Shown in pieces: positions 1 to 5,959 of a DNA stretch of 5,959 nucleotides (position 1 is its first letter; each line of letters opens with the position of its first letter). Below the pieces are notes generated by a model. The model was given only the letters and a program-made list of their open reading frames with translations. It was not told the DNA's origin and made no database searches. Origin of the DNA: Pseudomonadota bacterium (GTDB lineage: Bacteria > Pseudomonadota > Gammaproteobacteria > Steroidobacterales > Steroidobacteraceae); NCBI GenBank assembly GCA_021815905.1, contig JAKAZP010000167.1, positions 1 through 5,959 of the forward strand, read 5' to 3'. The position numbers and the translations under genes are program-made.

Positions 1-333
1 CTGCGGAGCCGGCGCCGCCACGTATTCGGCGTAGCCGCCGCCGGCCACGAGCGCGCACACGCGCGCCCCGAGCGCGGGCTCCGACACCTGCGCACCGACC
101 GCGACCACCTCCCCCGCGACCTCGAGCCCCGGGATGTCGGTGACGCCGGGCGGGGGCGGATAGTGGCCCCGGCGCTGCAGCACATCGGGACGATTGACGC
201 CGGCGGCGGCCACACGGATCAGCACCTCGCGGGTCCCGGGCGCGGGCACCGGCCGGATGGCGGCCCGCAGCGCCTCGGGAGGCCCGGGCTGGCCGATCTC
301 GATCGCGGTCATCGTGTCGGGAACGTTCGACAT
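1..333 (-). CDS. NAD(P)H quinone oxidoreductase, PIG3-type, N-terminal part (cut by left edge)
   Basis: This is the first 111 codons of a zinc-independent medium-chain dehydrogenase/reductase; the rest lies beyond the left edge, and family members are usually about 325 residues. The protein is expected to be cytosolic and to reduce quinones or related carbonyls with NAD(P)H. The visible part is the GroES-like fold: MTAIEIG at residues 8-14, the strongly conserved AAGVNRPDVLQRRGHYPPPPG at about 43-63 (block quoted in part below the limit: AGVNRPDVLQRRG), the IPGLEVAGEVVAVG stretch at 67-80, and ALVAGGGYAEY at 94-104. The zinc-ligand pattern of alcohol dehydrogenases is absent, as expected for this branch. 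The ATG at 333 is preferred over a second in-frame ATG at 312 because GGAGG lies 5 bases upstream of it. It follows arnD by 30 bases on the same strand and may be read through from the arn operon, but it has no known role in Ara4N synthesis. Family assignment is firm; the substrate is unknown. Confidence 0.88.
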   Translation of the reverse strand, partial: MSNVPDTMTAIEIGQPGPPEALRAAIRPVPAPGTREVLIRVAAAGVNRPDVLQRRGHYPPPPGVTDIPGLEVAGEVVAVGAQVSEPALGARVCALVAGGGYAEYVAAPAPQ

Positions 334-338
334 GGGAG

Positions 339-343
339 CCTCC
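339..343 (-). promoter_or_regulatory. Shine-Dalgarno site of the quinone oxidoreductase gene
   Basis: On the minus strand GGAGG sits 5 bases before the ATG at 333. It is the best ribosome binding site in the window and decides the start of this gene over the in-frame ATG at 312. Its strength contrasts with the weak or missing sites of most arn genes, which suggests this gene is translated independently of arnD. Confidence 0.7.
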
Positions 344-363
344 GGGAATCTCTGGCGCCGCGG

Positions 364-1260
364 TCAGCGGGCGGCCTGCACGGCGAGCGTACCCGAGCGG
401 CCGGCGACGCTGCCGCGGCTGATGGGACAGCGGGGCAGCCGTGCCGGATCGAGCGCGGCTGCGAAGCTCGCGAGATCGGTGAGCCGCACGCCGCGCGCCC
501 GCCAGGTGCGCAGCAGCCGCTCGAAGCCCTCGAGATAGGCGCCGCCCTCGAGCTCGGCGTGCAGGGTGAACACCTGATCGCGCTCGACATCGCTCACCGC
601 GAGCAGATGATCGACCGCATCCTCGCCTTCGAGGTCCGGCCGGCCGATGAGCTCATCCAGCGTCGGCAGCGTCGTCGGCAGCTGCGGCACCGAGCCCTCG
701 ACGCCGTCGATCACCGGCACGAAGGGCCCCTCGCCGCGGGTGTCCGAGGCATAGCGGAATCCGAGCTCGCGCTCGAGCGCGGGGACGTAGCGGTTCATCT
801 GCCAGCCGGCCGCCCCGTGAATCTCGGGCTCGCGCGCCAGGGCCTCGACGAATGCGGCGCGCGCGAGCCCGAGCTGACGCCGGGTCCACGCCTCGCTCGC
901 GCCCGCGACACCGTCCTGCCACTTGATGTGATCGTAGGTGTGAACGCCCACGTCGAAGCCCGCGCGGGCGATCGCGCGCATCACCGGGGCGCAGCGCCTG
1001 CCGATGTGCGGGCCCGGAAGCAGCACGCCGTAGAGCAGGGTTCGCAGCCCGTAGTGCTCGAGCACCGAGGTGCGGCTCACCTTGCCGAGAAAGCCGGGCC
1101 GGAACACGCGCTTGATGGCCCGTCCGGTGTGATCCGGCCCCACGCTGAAGAGGAAGGTCGCGCGCGCGTCGCAGCGCTCGAGCGCGGCGGCGAGCCTCGG
1201 GACGCCCTCGCGCGTGCCCCGGAAGGTGTCGACGTCGATCTTGAGCGCGATGGTCGGCAA
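364..1260 (-). CDS. arnD: 4-deoxy-4-formamido-L-arabinose-phosphoundecaprenol deformylase ArnD
   Basis: ArnD removes the formyl group from undecaprenyl-phosphate-linked 4-formamido-arabinose, giving the free amine and making the lipid-linked transfer irreversible. It acts at the cytoplasmic face of the inner membrane. The 298-residue product is close to the usual length of about 296. It is a NodB-type polysaccharide deacetylase: IDVDTFRGTREGVPRL at 8-23 holds the acidic pair D9 and D11, HTYDH at 107-111 supplies the likely metal-binding histidines, AAGWQMNRY at 150-158 is the third motif, LPTTLPTLDELIGR at 194-207 is typical of ArnD, and H234 in TLHAELEG is the likely catalytic histidine. The C-terminal SRGSVAGRSG resembles the family's GREG ending. 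The start is a TTG at 1260, 11 bases after the arnA stop, with no clear ribosome binding site; a CTG at 1275 overlapping that stop is the only close alternative. It is the last arn gene in the window. Confidence 0.95.
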   Translation of the reverse strand: MPTIALKIDVDTFRGTREGVPRLAAALERCDARATFLFSVGPDHTGRAIKRVFRPGFLGKVSRTSVLEHYGLRTLLYGVLLPGPHIGRRCAPVMRAIARAGFDVGVHTYDHIKWQDGVAGASEAWTRRQLGLARAAFVEALAREPEIHGAAGWQMNRYVPALERELGFRYASDTRGEGPFVPVIDGVEGSVPQLPTTLPTLDELIGRPDLEGEDAVDHLLAVSDVERDQVFTLHAELEGGAYLEGFERLLRTWRARGVRLTDLASFAAALDPARLPRCPISRGSVAGRSGTLAVQAAR

Positions 1261-1271
1261 CGCGACGGCGC

Positions 1272-2201
1272 TCAGCCGAGGAGCAGCGGGCGGTTCTCAA
1301 GCTCGCGCGCGGCGCGCGCGAGATCGATCGGTCCCTCGGCGCTCTCGGCGGCGAGGATTCGAAGGCGCACGCCGTCGCGACAGGCGACATGACAGATTCC
1401 GTGCGCGCCTTCGAGCCGCGCGCGCTCGAGGGCGGGTCCGCCGCGCGCATCGATCCGCGTGCGGTGGATCCACCAGCGCCGCCCGCCGACATCGCCGAAC
1501 GCCCCGGGGAACGGCGGAGCGACCGCTCGCACCAGATCGTGGATGCGCGCTCCCGGCAGGCTCCAGTCGATGCGACCGTCCTCGGGGCGCCGGCGGCCGA
1601 AATACTGTCCCGCCGCGAGGCGCTGCGCCCGGCGCGGCGCGGTGCCCGCGATCAGGCCGGGGAGCGAGCGCGCGAGCACGATCTCCGCGGCCACGGTGAC
1701 CTTGCCGAACACCTCGCGCGCATCGTCGTCCTCGAGTATCGGAACCGCGAGCTGATCGACGATGTCGCCGGCATCGGCGCGCCCGACCATGTAGTGCAGC
1801 GTCGCGCCGGTCTCGCGCTCGCCGTTCACGATCGCCCAGTTGACCGGCGCGCGGCCCCGATATTTCGGCAGCAGCGAGCCGTGCATGTTGAGCGCGCCGC
1901 GGCGCGCGCACGCGAGCAGCGGCTCGGGCAGCATGGAGCGGTAGTAGAAGGAGAAGATGAAATCCGGCTCGAGACCGCGCACGCGCCCGATGAGCGCCGG
2001 ATCGGCGGCGTCATCGGGCGTGAGCGCCTCGATACCGTACTCGCGCGCGACGGCGGCAACGCTCGCGAACCACTGCCGCTCGGCGGGATCGTCGTGCACG
2101 GTGACGATGAGCGGCACCTCGAGGCCGCCGGAGAGCAAGGTCCTCAGACAACGCACCCCGACGTCGTGGTAGGCGAATACGACCGCGCGCGCAGCGCTCA
2201 A
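1272..2201 (-). CDS. arnA: UDP-4-amino-4-deoxy-L-arabinose formyltransferase (ArnA, N-terminal domain only)
   Basis: The enzyme formylates UDP-Ara4N using N10-formyltetrahydrofolate in the cytoplasm. The 309-residue product matches only the first half of the roughly 660-residue enterobacterial ArnA. VVFAYHDVG at 7-15 opens the Rossmann-like domain, and IFSFYYRSMLPEPLL follows at 82-96. NMHGSLLPKYRGRAP at 105-119 carries the catalytic N105 and H107, and RADAGDIV at 141-148 carries D143, completing the Asn-His-Asp triad of formyltransferases. The C-terminal OB-like region begins near FGRRRPEDGRIDW at 201-213. The NAD-dependent UDP-glucuronate decarboxylase domain is absent, and the arnD start follows the stop after only 11 bases, so it is not merely split off next door. 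The start is a TTG at 2201 overlapping the arnC stop (TTGA); no upstream ribosome binding site is evident, so translational coupling to arnC is likely. Methionyl-tRNA formyltransferase is the nearest alternative family, but the YHD and FYYR motifs and the neighbours favour ArnA. Confidence 0.93.
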   Translation of the reverse strand: MSAARAVVFAYHDVGVRCLRTLLSGGLEVPLIVTVHDDPAERQWFASVAAVAREYGIEALTPDDAADPALIGRVRGLEPDFIFSFYYRSMLPEPLLACARRGALNMHGSLLPKYRGRAPVNWAIVNGERETGATLHYMVGRADAGDIVDQLAVPILEDDDAREVFGKVTVAAEIVLARSLPGLIAGTAPRRAQRLAAGQYFGRRRPEDGRIDWSLPGARIHDLVRAVAPPFPGAFGDVGGRRWWIHRTRIDARGGPALERARLEGAHGICHVACRDGVRLRILAAESAEGPIDLARAARELENRPLLLG

Positions 2202-3241
2202 TCGGCCGTGCCGCGTGCGTGCTCGGCGCGCAGCATCTCCGTGTGATCGAGCTCGGGGTGGGAGCGCAGCGGCGCCTCGTCGGCCGGCAGCCCCGCCCCC
2301 TCCCGCGCCTCGCCGTCCTCGAGCAAGGCGGCGACGGTGTAGCGCGGGCGCTGGCGCACCTGCTCGTAGATCCGGCCGACGTATTCCCCGACGACCCCGA
2401 CACTCACGAGCAATGCGCCGATGAAGAAGAACGCCAGGCCGAACAGGGTGAACACGCCCTGGACCTCGGGACCGACCACGAGCCGCCGGATGGCGATCAC
2501 CACCACGAAGGCGAGCGAGAGCAGCGCGATCACCATGCCGAGCATGGTGAACAGCTGCAGCGGCACGACCGAGAAGCCGGTCATCAGATCGAAGTTGAGC
2601 CGGATCAGACGGTAGATGGAGTACTTCGACTGCCCGGCGGCGCGCTCGGCGTGCGCCACCTCGATCTCGACCGGGTGGCGCGCGAAGGTATAGCCGAGGG
2701 CGGGCACGAACGTGCTCACCTCGACGCAGCGGTTGATGGCCTCGACGATGCTGCGGTGATAGCCGCGCAGCATGCAGCCCTGATCGGTGATCCGGATCTG
2801 CGTGGTGCGCTCGCGGATGCGGTTCATGAGGCGCGAGGCGGCCTTTCTCCAGTACACGTCGTGCCGCCGCGCGCGCACCGTGCCGACGTAGTCGGCGCCC
2901 GCGTCCATGGCGGCGACGATCTTGCCGATCTCCTCCGGAGGGTTCTGCAGATCCGCATCGAGGGTGATGACGTAATCGCCTCTCGTGTGGGCGAAGCCGG
3001 CGAGGATCGCCATGTGCTGGCCCGCGTTGCGCGCGAGAATGATGACGCGCGTCGTCTGCGGCCGGCGCTCGAACTGCGCGCGCAGCATGCTCGCCGAGCG
3101 ATCGCGGCTGCCGTCGTCGATGAAGATCACCTCGTAGGCTCTCTCCAGGCGATCGAGCGCCGGATACAGCCGCTCGAACAGCGTCGCGAGACTCGCCTCC
3201 TCGTTGTAGACGGGTATGACGATCGAGAGCGTCGCGCTCAT
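2198..3241 (-). CDS. arnC: Undecaprenyl-phosphate 4-deoxy-4-formamido-L-arabinose transferase ArnC
   Basis: ArnC moves formamido-arabinose from UDP to undecaprenyl phosphate at the inner membrane. The 347-residue product has a GT2 (GT-A fold) domain first: SIVIPVYNEEASL at 6-18, VIFIDDGSRDRS at 38-49 with the D42-D43 nucleotide-binding pair, ARNAGQHMAILAGF at 70-83, and the DXD-type LDADLQNPPEEI at 94-105. ITDQGCMLRGY at 151-161 follows, then SKYSIYRLI at 205-213. Two membrane segments lie at about 226-252 and 262-287, ending in GEYVGRIYEQVRQRPRY, which is typical of ArnC and its GtrB/DPM1-like relatives. The tail from about 308 to 347 is polar and makes the protein some 25 residues longer than the 322-residue E. 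coli enzyme. The ATG at 3241 overlaps the arnB stop (ATGA) and has GAGG 7 bases upstream. Other polyprenyl-phosphate GT2 enzymes are possible by family, but the cluster makes ArnC the clear choice. Confidence 0.95.
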   Translation of the reverse strand: MSATLSIVIPVYNEEASLATLFERLYPALDRLERAYEVIFIDDGSRDRSASMLRAQFERRPQTTRVIILARNAGQHMAILAGFAHTRGDYVITLDADLQNPPEEIGKIVAAMDAGADYVGTVRARRHDVYWRKAASRLMNRIRERTTQIRITDQGCMLRGYHRSIVEAINRCVEVSTFVPALGYTFARHPVEIEVAHAERAAGQSKYSIYRLIRLNFDLMTGFSVVPLQLFTMLGMVIALLSLAFVVVIAIRRLVVGPEVQGVFTLFGLAFFFIGALLVSVGVVGEYVGRIYEQVRQRPRYTVAALLEDGEAREGAGLPADEAPLRSHPELDHTEMLRAEHARGTAD

Positions 3242-4365
3242 CGGGCCGCCTCGCGCAGAATGTCCGATGCCGTCGCCACCACCCGATCGACGTCCTCGAG
3301 CCGCATCGCCGGAAACAGCGGCAGCGTCACGGTCTCGCGTCCGATGCGCTCGCAGTTCGGGAACTGTCCCTCGCGGTAGCCGAGCGCGCGGTAGGCGGTG
3401 AGCAGGTGCACCGCCGGATAGTGCATCCCGACGCCGATGCCGCGGGCGGCCATCGCCTCGATGAACTCGAGCCGCGAGATGCGCAGGCGCGCAAGCGGCA
3501 GGAGCGGCGCGAACATGTGCCAGTTGTGCCCCTCGTCCCCGCGCGCCGGAAGGCGCAGCGGGGCCGCATCGGCCCAGAGCGCGAAGTAGCGCCCGGCAAG
3601 CTCGCGGCGGCGCGCGTTGAAGCCCTCGAGCTGGCGCAGCTGCCCGAGGCCGACCCGCGCGGCGACGTCGGACAGATTGGCCTTGCCGCCCGCGAACAGG
3701 ATGTCGAAGTCGTCCGCGGACCGCCTCACCTGGCCGTGGAAGCGATGCAGCTCGAGCTGGCGCACCTCCTCCTCCGAGCCGCCGACCACGGCGCCGCCCT
3801 CCAGCGTGGTCATGTTCTTGTTGGGATGAAAGCTGAAGCACACCAGATCGCCGAAGCCGCCGATGCGCCGGCCGCGGTGGCTCGAGCCCATGGCCTGCGC
3901 GGCGTCCTCGATGACTCTCAGCCCGTGGCGCCCGGCGATGGCGTAGAGCCGATCCATCTCGACCGGCAGTCCCGCGAAATGCACCGGCATGATGGCGCGC
4001 GTGCGCGGGGTGATCGCCGCTTCCACCTGCTCGCAGTCGATGTTGCGCGTGTCGAGATCGACGTCGACGAACACCGGATGCGCGCCGGCGCGAACGATGA
4101 CGTTCGCGGTAGCCGGGAAGCTCATCGCGGGCGTGATGACCTCGTCTCCCGCGCCGATGCCGCAGGCGAGCAGCGCGTGCTCGAGGCTCGCGGTGGCGGA
4201 AGTCTGGGTGCGCACGGGCCGGCCGCCGAAGTAGCTCGACAGCGCCGCCTCGAACTCCTTGACCCTCGGTCCGCTTGCGAGCCATCCCGAGCGCAGCACC
4301 TCGACCACGCCCTGGATGGTCTCCTCATCGAGCGTCGGACGAGTGAAGGGAAGCCAGTCTGTCAT
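3238..4365 (-). CDS. arnB: UDP-4-amino-4-deoxy-L-arabinose--oxoglutarate aminotransferase ArnB
   Basis: ArnB is a PLP enzyme of the DegT/DnrJ/EryC1/StrS family. It transfers an amino group from glutamate to the UDP-4-keto-pentose made by the ArnA decarboxylase, giving UDP-Ara4N in the cytoplasm. The 375-residue product is close to the usual length of about 380. LPFTRPTLDEETI at 5-17 is the typical opening, and SGWLASGPRVKEFE follows at 26-39. The cofactor pocket shows TSATASLEHALLA at 55-67, VIEDAAQAMGS at 151-161 with D154, and FSFHPNKNMTTLEGG at 177-191 with K183 as the likely Schiff-base lysine. VGMHYPAVHLL at 312-322 is also characteristic. An ATG at 4365, one base after the preceding stop (TGAAATG), gives a standard N-terminus. 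A start 27 bases further up would add nine residues unlike the family and overlap the previous gene, so I rejected it. No strong ribosome binding site is seen, so coupling is likely. The neighbours separate it from other sugar aminotransferases. Confidence 0.95.
   Translation of the reverse strand: MTDWLPFTRPTLDEETIQGVVEVLRSGWLASGPRVKEFEAALSSYFGGRPVRTQTSATASLEHALLACGIGAGDEVITPAMSFPATANVIVRAGAHPVFVDVDLDTRNIDCEQVEAAITPRTRAIMPVHFAGLPVEMDRLYAIAGRHGLRVIEDAAQAMGSSHRGRRIGGFGDLVCFSFHPNKNMTTLEGGAVVGGSEEEVRQLELHRFHGQVRRSADDFDILFAGGKANLSDVAARVGLGQLRQLEGFNARRRELAGRYFALWADAAPLRLPARGDEGHNWHMFAPLLPLARLRISRLEFIEAMAARGIGVGMHYPAVHLLTAYRALGYREGQFPNCERIGRETVTLPLFPAMRLEDVDRVVATASDILREAAR
3249..3252 (-). promoter_or_regulatory. 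Shine-Dalgarno site of arnC inside the arnB 3' end
   Basis: GAGG on the minus strand lies 7 bases before the arnC ATG at 3241, within the last codons of arnB. Together with the ATGA overlap it fixes the arnC start and rules out the long in-frame upstream extension that remains open through arnB. Confidence 0.5.
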
Positions 4366-4366
4366 T

Positions 4367-4738
4367 TCAGGATCTCGCCACCAGCACGACACCGGACACG
4401 ATCACCAGGATGCCGACGACGCGCTGCGTGTTCGGCACCTCCCCGAGCAGCCACCACGCGAGTCCGATGTTGAGCACGTACCCGAGCGAGAGCAGCGGAT
4501 AGGCCTGGGTCACCGGCACGCGCGACAGGCCGATGAGCCACACGACGACGCTCAGGCCGTAGCAGCCGAGCGCGAGCCAGAGCCAGGGGACGCCGAGCAG
4601 CTCGAGCGAGCGCTGCAGCACCGGAGTTCCGGGCTCGGCGAGCGGCCCGGTGACGTCGGTGGCGGCCTTCAGGCCGAGCTGCGCGAAGGCGTTGAGCAGC
4701 ACGCCGCCGAACAGCGCGAGAAAAGCCGGGAGCTTCAC
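4367..4738 (-). CDS. ArnE/ArnF-like four-helix membrane protein, probable Ara4N-lipid flippase subunit
   Basis: This 123-residue product belongs to the small drug/metabolite transporter group (EamA/SMR-like). Four hydrophobic segments are visible at about 5-24, 50-71, 78-97 and 105-121. The first contains NAFAQLGLKAA (16-26), and SRVPVTQAYPLLSLGYVLN (72-90) followed by GE at 99-100 matches the most conserved part of ArnE and ArnF. Those proteins are reported to act together in E. coli to move undecaprenyl-phosphate-Ara4N across the inner membrane. The likely role here is the same, between ArnD in the cytoplasm and ArnT in the periplasm. I leave the symbol empty because the sequence does not decide between ArnE and ArnF, and only one such gene is present in the window. 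The start is a GTG at 4738 that overlaps the arnT stop (GTGA), with no clear ribosome binding site. A general SMR exporter is the alternative, but the position inside the arn cluster argues against it. Confidence 0.85.
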   Translation of the reverse strand: MKLPAFLALFGGVLLNAFAQLGLKAATDVTGPLAEPGTPVLQRSLELLGVPWLWLALGCYGLSVVVWLIGLSRVPVTQAYPLLSLGYVLNIGLAWWLLGEVPNTQRVVGILVIVSGVVLVARS

Positions 4739-5959
4739 GAGCGGCTCACGGCGACGGTGAATCCGTCATGCGCGATCACGCGTCCCGGAAGCCCCTGCCG
4801 GCGATAGTGCTCCCACGCCTGGGGACTGAAGAACCCGATCGCATCGCCGCTCGCATCCCACTCCTTCACGAACTGCGAAGGGCTCGCCTGCTCCCTGCCC
4901 GGCTCCTGCCGCTCGCCGAAGCCGAGCTCGCCCGAGTACCCGACGAGGATCAGGGTCCGGCCGAGGTACGGAGGGATCGTCTGCCGGTACTGCCCGACGC
5001 TGAAGAGCGCGGTGGCCGGATGCACGTCCGCCCGGATCTGCTCGACCAGCTGATAGGCCGAGCGCGAGGGGGGGATGACGGTGTACTCGCAAAGCAGCGC
5101 CTGCCACGCGAAGATGAACATCGCCGCGGCGAGAAGCGGGGGGCGGAGCGAATCCCAGCCCGCCGCCCGCCAGGTCGCCCCCACCGCCACGAGCGCCGCG
5201 ACGGCCGTCGCGATCGCCCACGCCACCGCCTGCGCGGGAATCGTGCCATTGCGGTGCTGGGAGTACACGAGGAGGCCGCCGGCGACGAACAGCGCAAGCC
5301 CCGCCGCCACCCGCGCGATGCGCTTCAGCGCCGCCGGCCGTTCCGCCACGGCGACGCCCGCGAGGGCGGCGATCGGCGGAAAGATCGGCAGGATGTAGGT
5401 GGCGAGCTTCGAGTCCGACATGGAGAAGAACACGAGCGTCAGCGCGCAGAAGAGTAGCAGGAATTTCAGCGGCTTGAACTCCCGGCTCGGGCCCTTCTCG
5501 CCGAGTGCCTCGAGCGTCCCGCGCCCGAGCGGCGCGAGCCAGGGGAGCGAGCCGACGGCAAGCAGCGGCAGGAAGTACCACCAGGGCTCGACACGGTGGC
5601 TGATGGGGGTCAGGAAGCGCTCGAAGTGCTGGCGAATGAAGAAATAGTGCGCGAATTCCGGGTTGCGCACCGACACCAGCACGAACCAGGGCGCGGCGAG
5701 CGCGAGAAAGAGCGGCACGCCGGTCAGGACGTGCATGCGCCGCCAGGGCTTTCCGTCCCGCTCGAGCGCCGTGTAGGCGATGAGCGTGCCCCCGGCGAGC
5801 ACCAGCACGACGATGCCCTTGCTGAGCACGGCGAGCGCCGCGGTGCCCCAGGCGAGCAGCATCCACGAGCGCTCCTTGCCCGAGGCCGCGGGCGCGGCCT
5901 GCGCCCGGGAGAAAGCGAACACGGCGGCGCACATCCAGAAGGTGAATCCCGCATCGAGC
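4735..5959 (-). CDS. arnT: ArnT-like undecaprenyl-phosphate-Ara4N: lipid A transferase, C-terminal part (cut by right edge)
   Basis: This is the last 407 or so residues of a GT83/PMT-family (GT-C) inner-membrane glycosyltransferase; the reading frame stays open to the window edge, so the start is not visible. ArnT takes Ara4N from undecaprenyl phosphate on the periplasmic side and attaches it to lipid A phosphates. The first visible residues, LDAGFTFWM (5958-5932), match the conserved Asp-containing segment seen about 150 residues into ArnT. Numbering from the methionine at 5934, further marks are LSKGIVVLVLAGG at 37-49, EFAHYFFIRQHFERF at 93-107, HRVEPWWYFLP at 113-123, GSLPWLAPLG at 128-137, and SMSDSKLATYILPIFPP at 171-187. 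Several transmembrane helices follow to about 282, then a roughly 110-residue soluble C-terminal domain. The full protein should be about 550 residues. It is the most upstream gene seen in the cluster, and its stop overlaps the next start. Acceptor and sugar are inferred from context; other PMT-family lipid A transferases share these motifs. Confidence 0.88.
   Translation of the reverse strand, partial: LDAGFTFWMCAAVFAFSRAQAAPAASGKERSWMLLAWGTAALAVLSKGIVVLVLAGGTLIAYTALERDGKPWRRMHVLTGVPLFLALAAPWFVLVSVRNPEFAHYFFIRQHFERFLTPISHRVEPWWYFLPLLAVGSLPWLAPLGRGTLEALGEKGPSREFKPLKFLLLFCALTLVFFSMSDSKLATYILPIFPPIAALAGVAVAERPAALKRIARVAAGLALFVAGGLLVYSQHRNGTIPAQAVAWAIATAVAALVAVGATWRAAGWDSLRPPLLAAAMFIFAWQALLCEYTVIPPSRSAYQLVEQIRADVHPATALFSVGQYRQTIPPYLGRTLILVGYSGELGFGERQEPGREQASPSQFVKEWDASGDAIGFFSPQAWEHYRRQGLPGRVIAHDGFTVAVSRS

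Noticed and set aside
334..363. Possible terminator between arnD and the quinone oxidoreductase gene
   Set aside because: The only symmetry is the short GGAGCCTCC, which has no usable loop and no T-tract. It is better explained by the ribosome binding site.
163..1392. A 409-codon plus-strand open frame antisense to arnD and the end of arnA
   Set aside because: Long antisense frames are expected at this GC content. The product is rich in Arg, Ala and Gly and has no recognisable domain, while the opposite strand encodes clear ArnD.
1272..2201. Methionyl-tRNA formyltransferase (fmt) as the identity of the formyltransferase gene
   Set aside because: The YHD and FYYR motifs are those of ArnA, and the gene sits between arnC and arnD without the def or rsmB neighbours usual for fmt.
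2219..3379. A 386-codon plus-strand open frame antisense to arnC; similar frames oppose arnB and arnA
   Set aside because: Same explanation: shadows of minus-strand codons with compositionally biased products and no motifs.
2198..4285. A 695-codon minus-strand open frame joining sequence upstream of arnC to arnC itself
   Set aside because: Its first part is arnB read in another frame, with arginine-rich low-complexity product. True ArnC starts at 3241, where the family N-terminus, a GAGG site and the ATGA overlap agree.
4366..4392. Upstream start for arnB adding nine residues
   Set aside because: The extra residues are unlike the family N-terminus and would overlap the preceding gene by 26 bases. 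The ATG at 4365 gives the usual opening of ArnB.

Overview
The window is a GC-rich (by eye about 70%), tightly packed stretch of a proteobacterial chromosome. All seven supported genes lie on the minus strand, so transcription runs from right to left. I would place it in the Gamma- or Betaproteobacteria, because the pathway is a Gram-negative outer-membrane one and the base composition is high-GC. The sequence alone does not fix the genus.

Six of the genes form an arn (pmr) cluster for making 4-amino-4-deoxy-L-arabinose (Ara4N) and attaching it to lipid A. In transcription order they are: an arnT-like lipid A glycosyltransferase cut by the right edge (4735-5959); a small ArnE/ArnF-like four-helix membrane protein (4367-4738); the aminotransferase arnB (3238-4365); the undecaprenyl-phosphate glycosyltransferase arnC (2198-3241); a formyltransferase-only arnA (1272-2201); and the deformylase arnD (364-1260). 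A seventh gene, cut by the left edge (1-333), is a PIG3-type NAD(P)H quinone oxidoreductase. It starts 30 bases after arnD and has its own good ribosome binding site.

The genes act as one pathway. ArnB transaminates UDP-4-keto-pentose to UDP-Ara4N, and ArnA formylates it. ArnC transfers the formylated sugar to undecaprenyl phosphate, and ArnD removes the formyl group. The ArnE/F-like protein would flip the carrier lipid to the periplasmic face, and ArnT moves Ara4N to lipid A, lowering its negative charge and its affinity for cationic peptides such as polymyxin. Successive arn genes overlap or nearly touch (GTGA, TGAAATG, ATGA, TTGA, then an 11-base gap), which points to one translationally coupled transcript whose promoter lies beyond the right edge.

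Three things differ from the enterobacterial arnBCADTEF operon. The order starts with arnT and the flippase-like gene. ArnA lacks its C-terminal UDP-glucuronate decarboxylase half. Only one small flippase-like subunit is present. I found no RNA gene, mobile element, CRISPR array or promoter, and no stretch over 300 bases lacks a gene.
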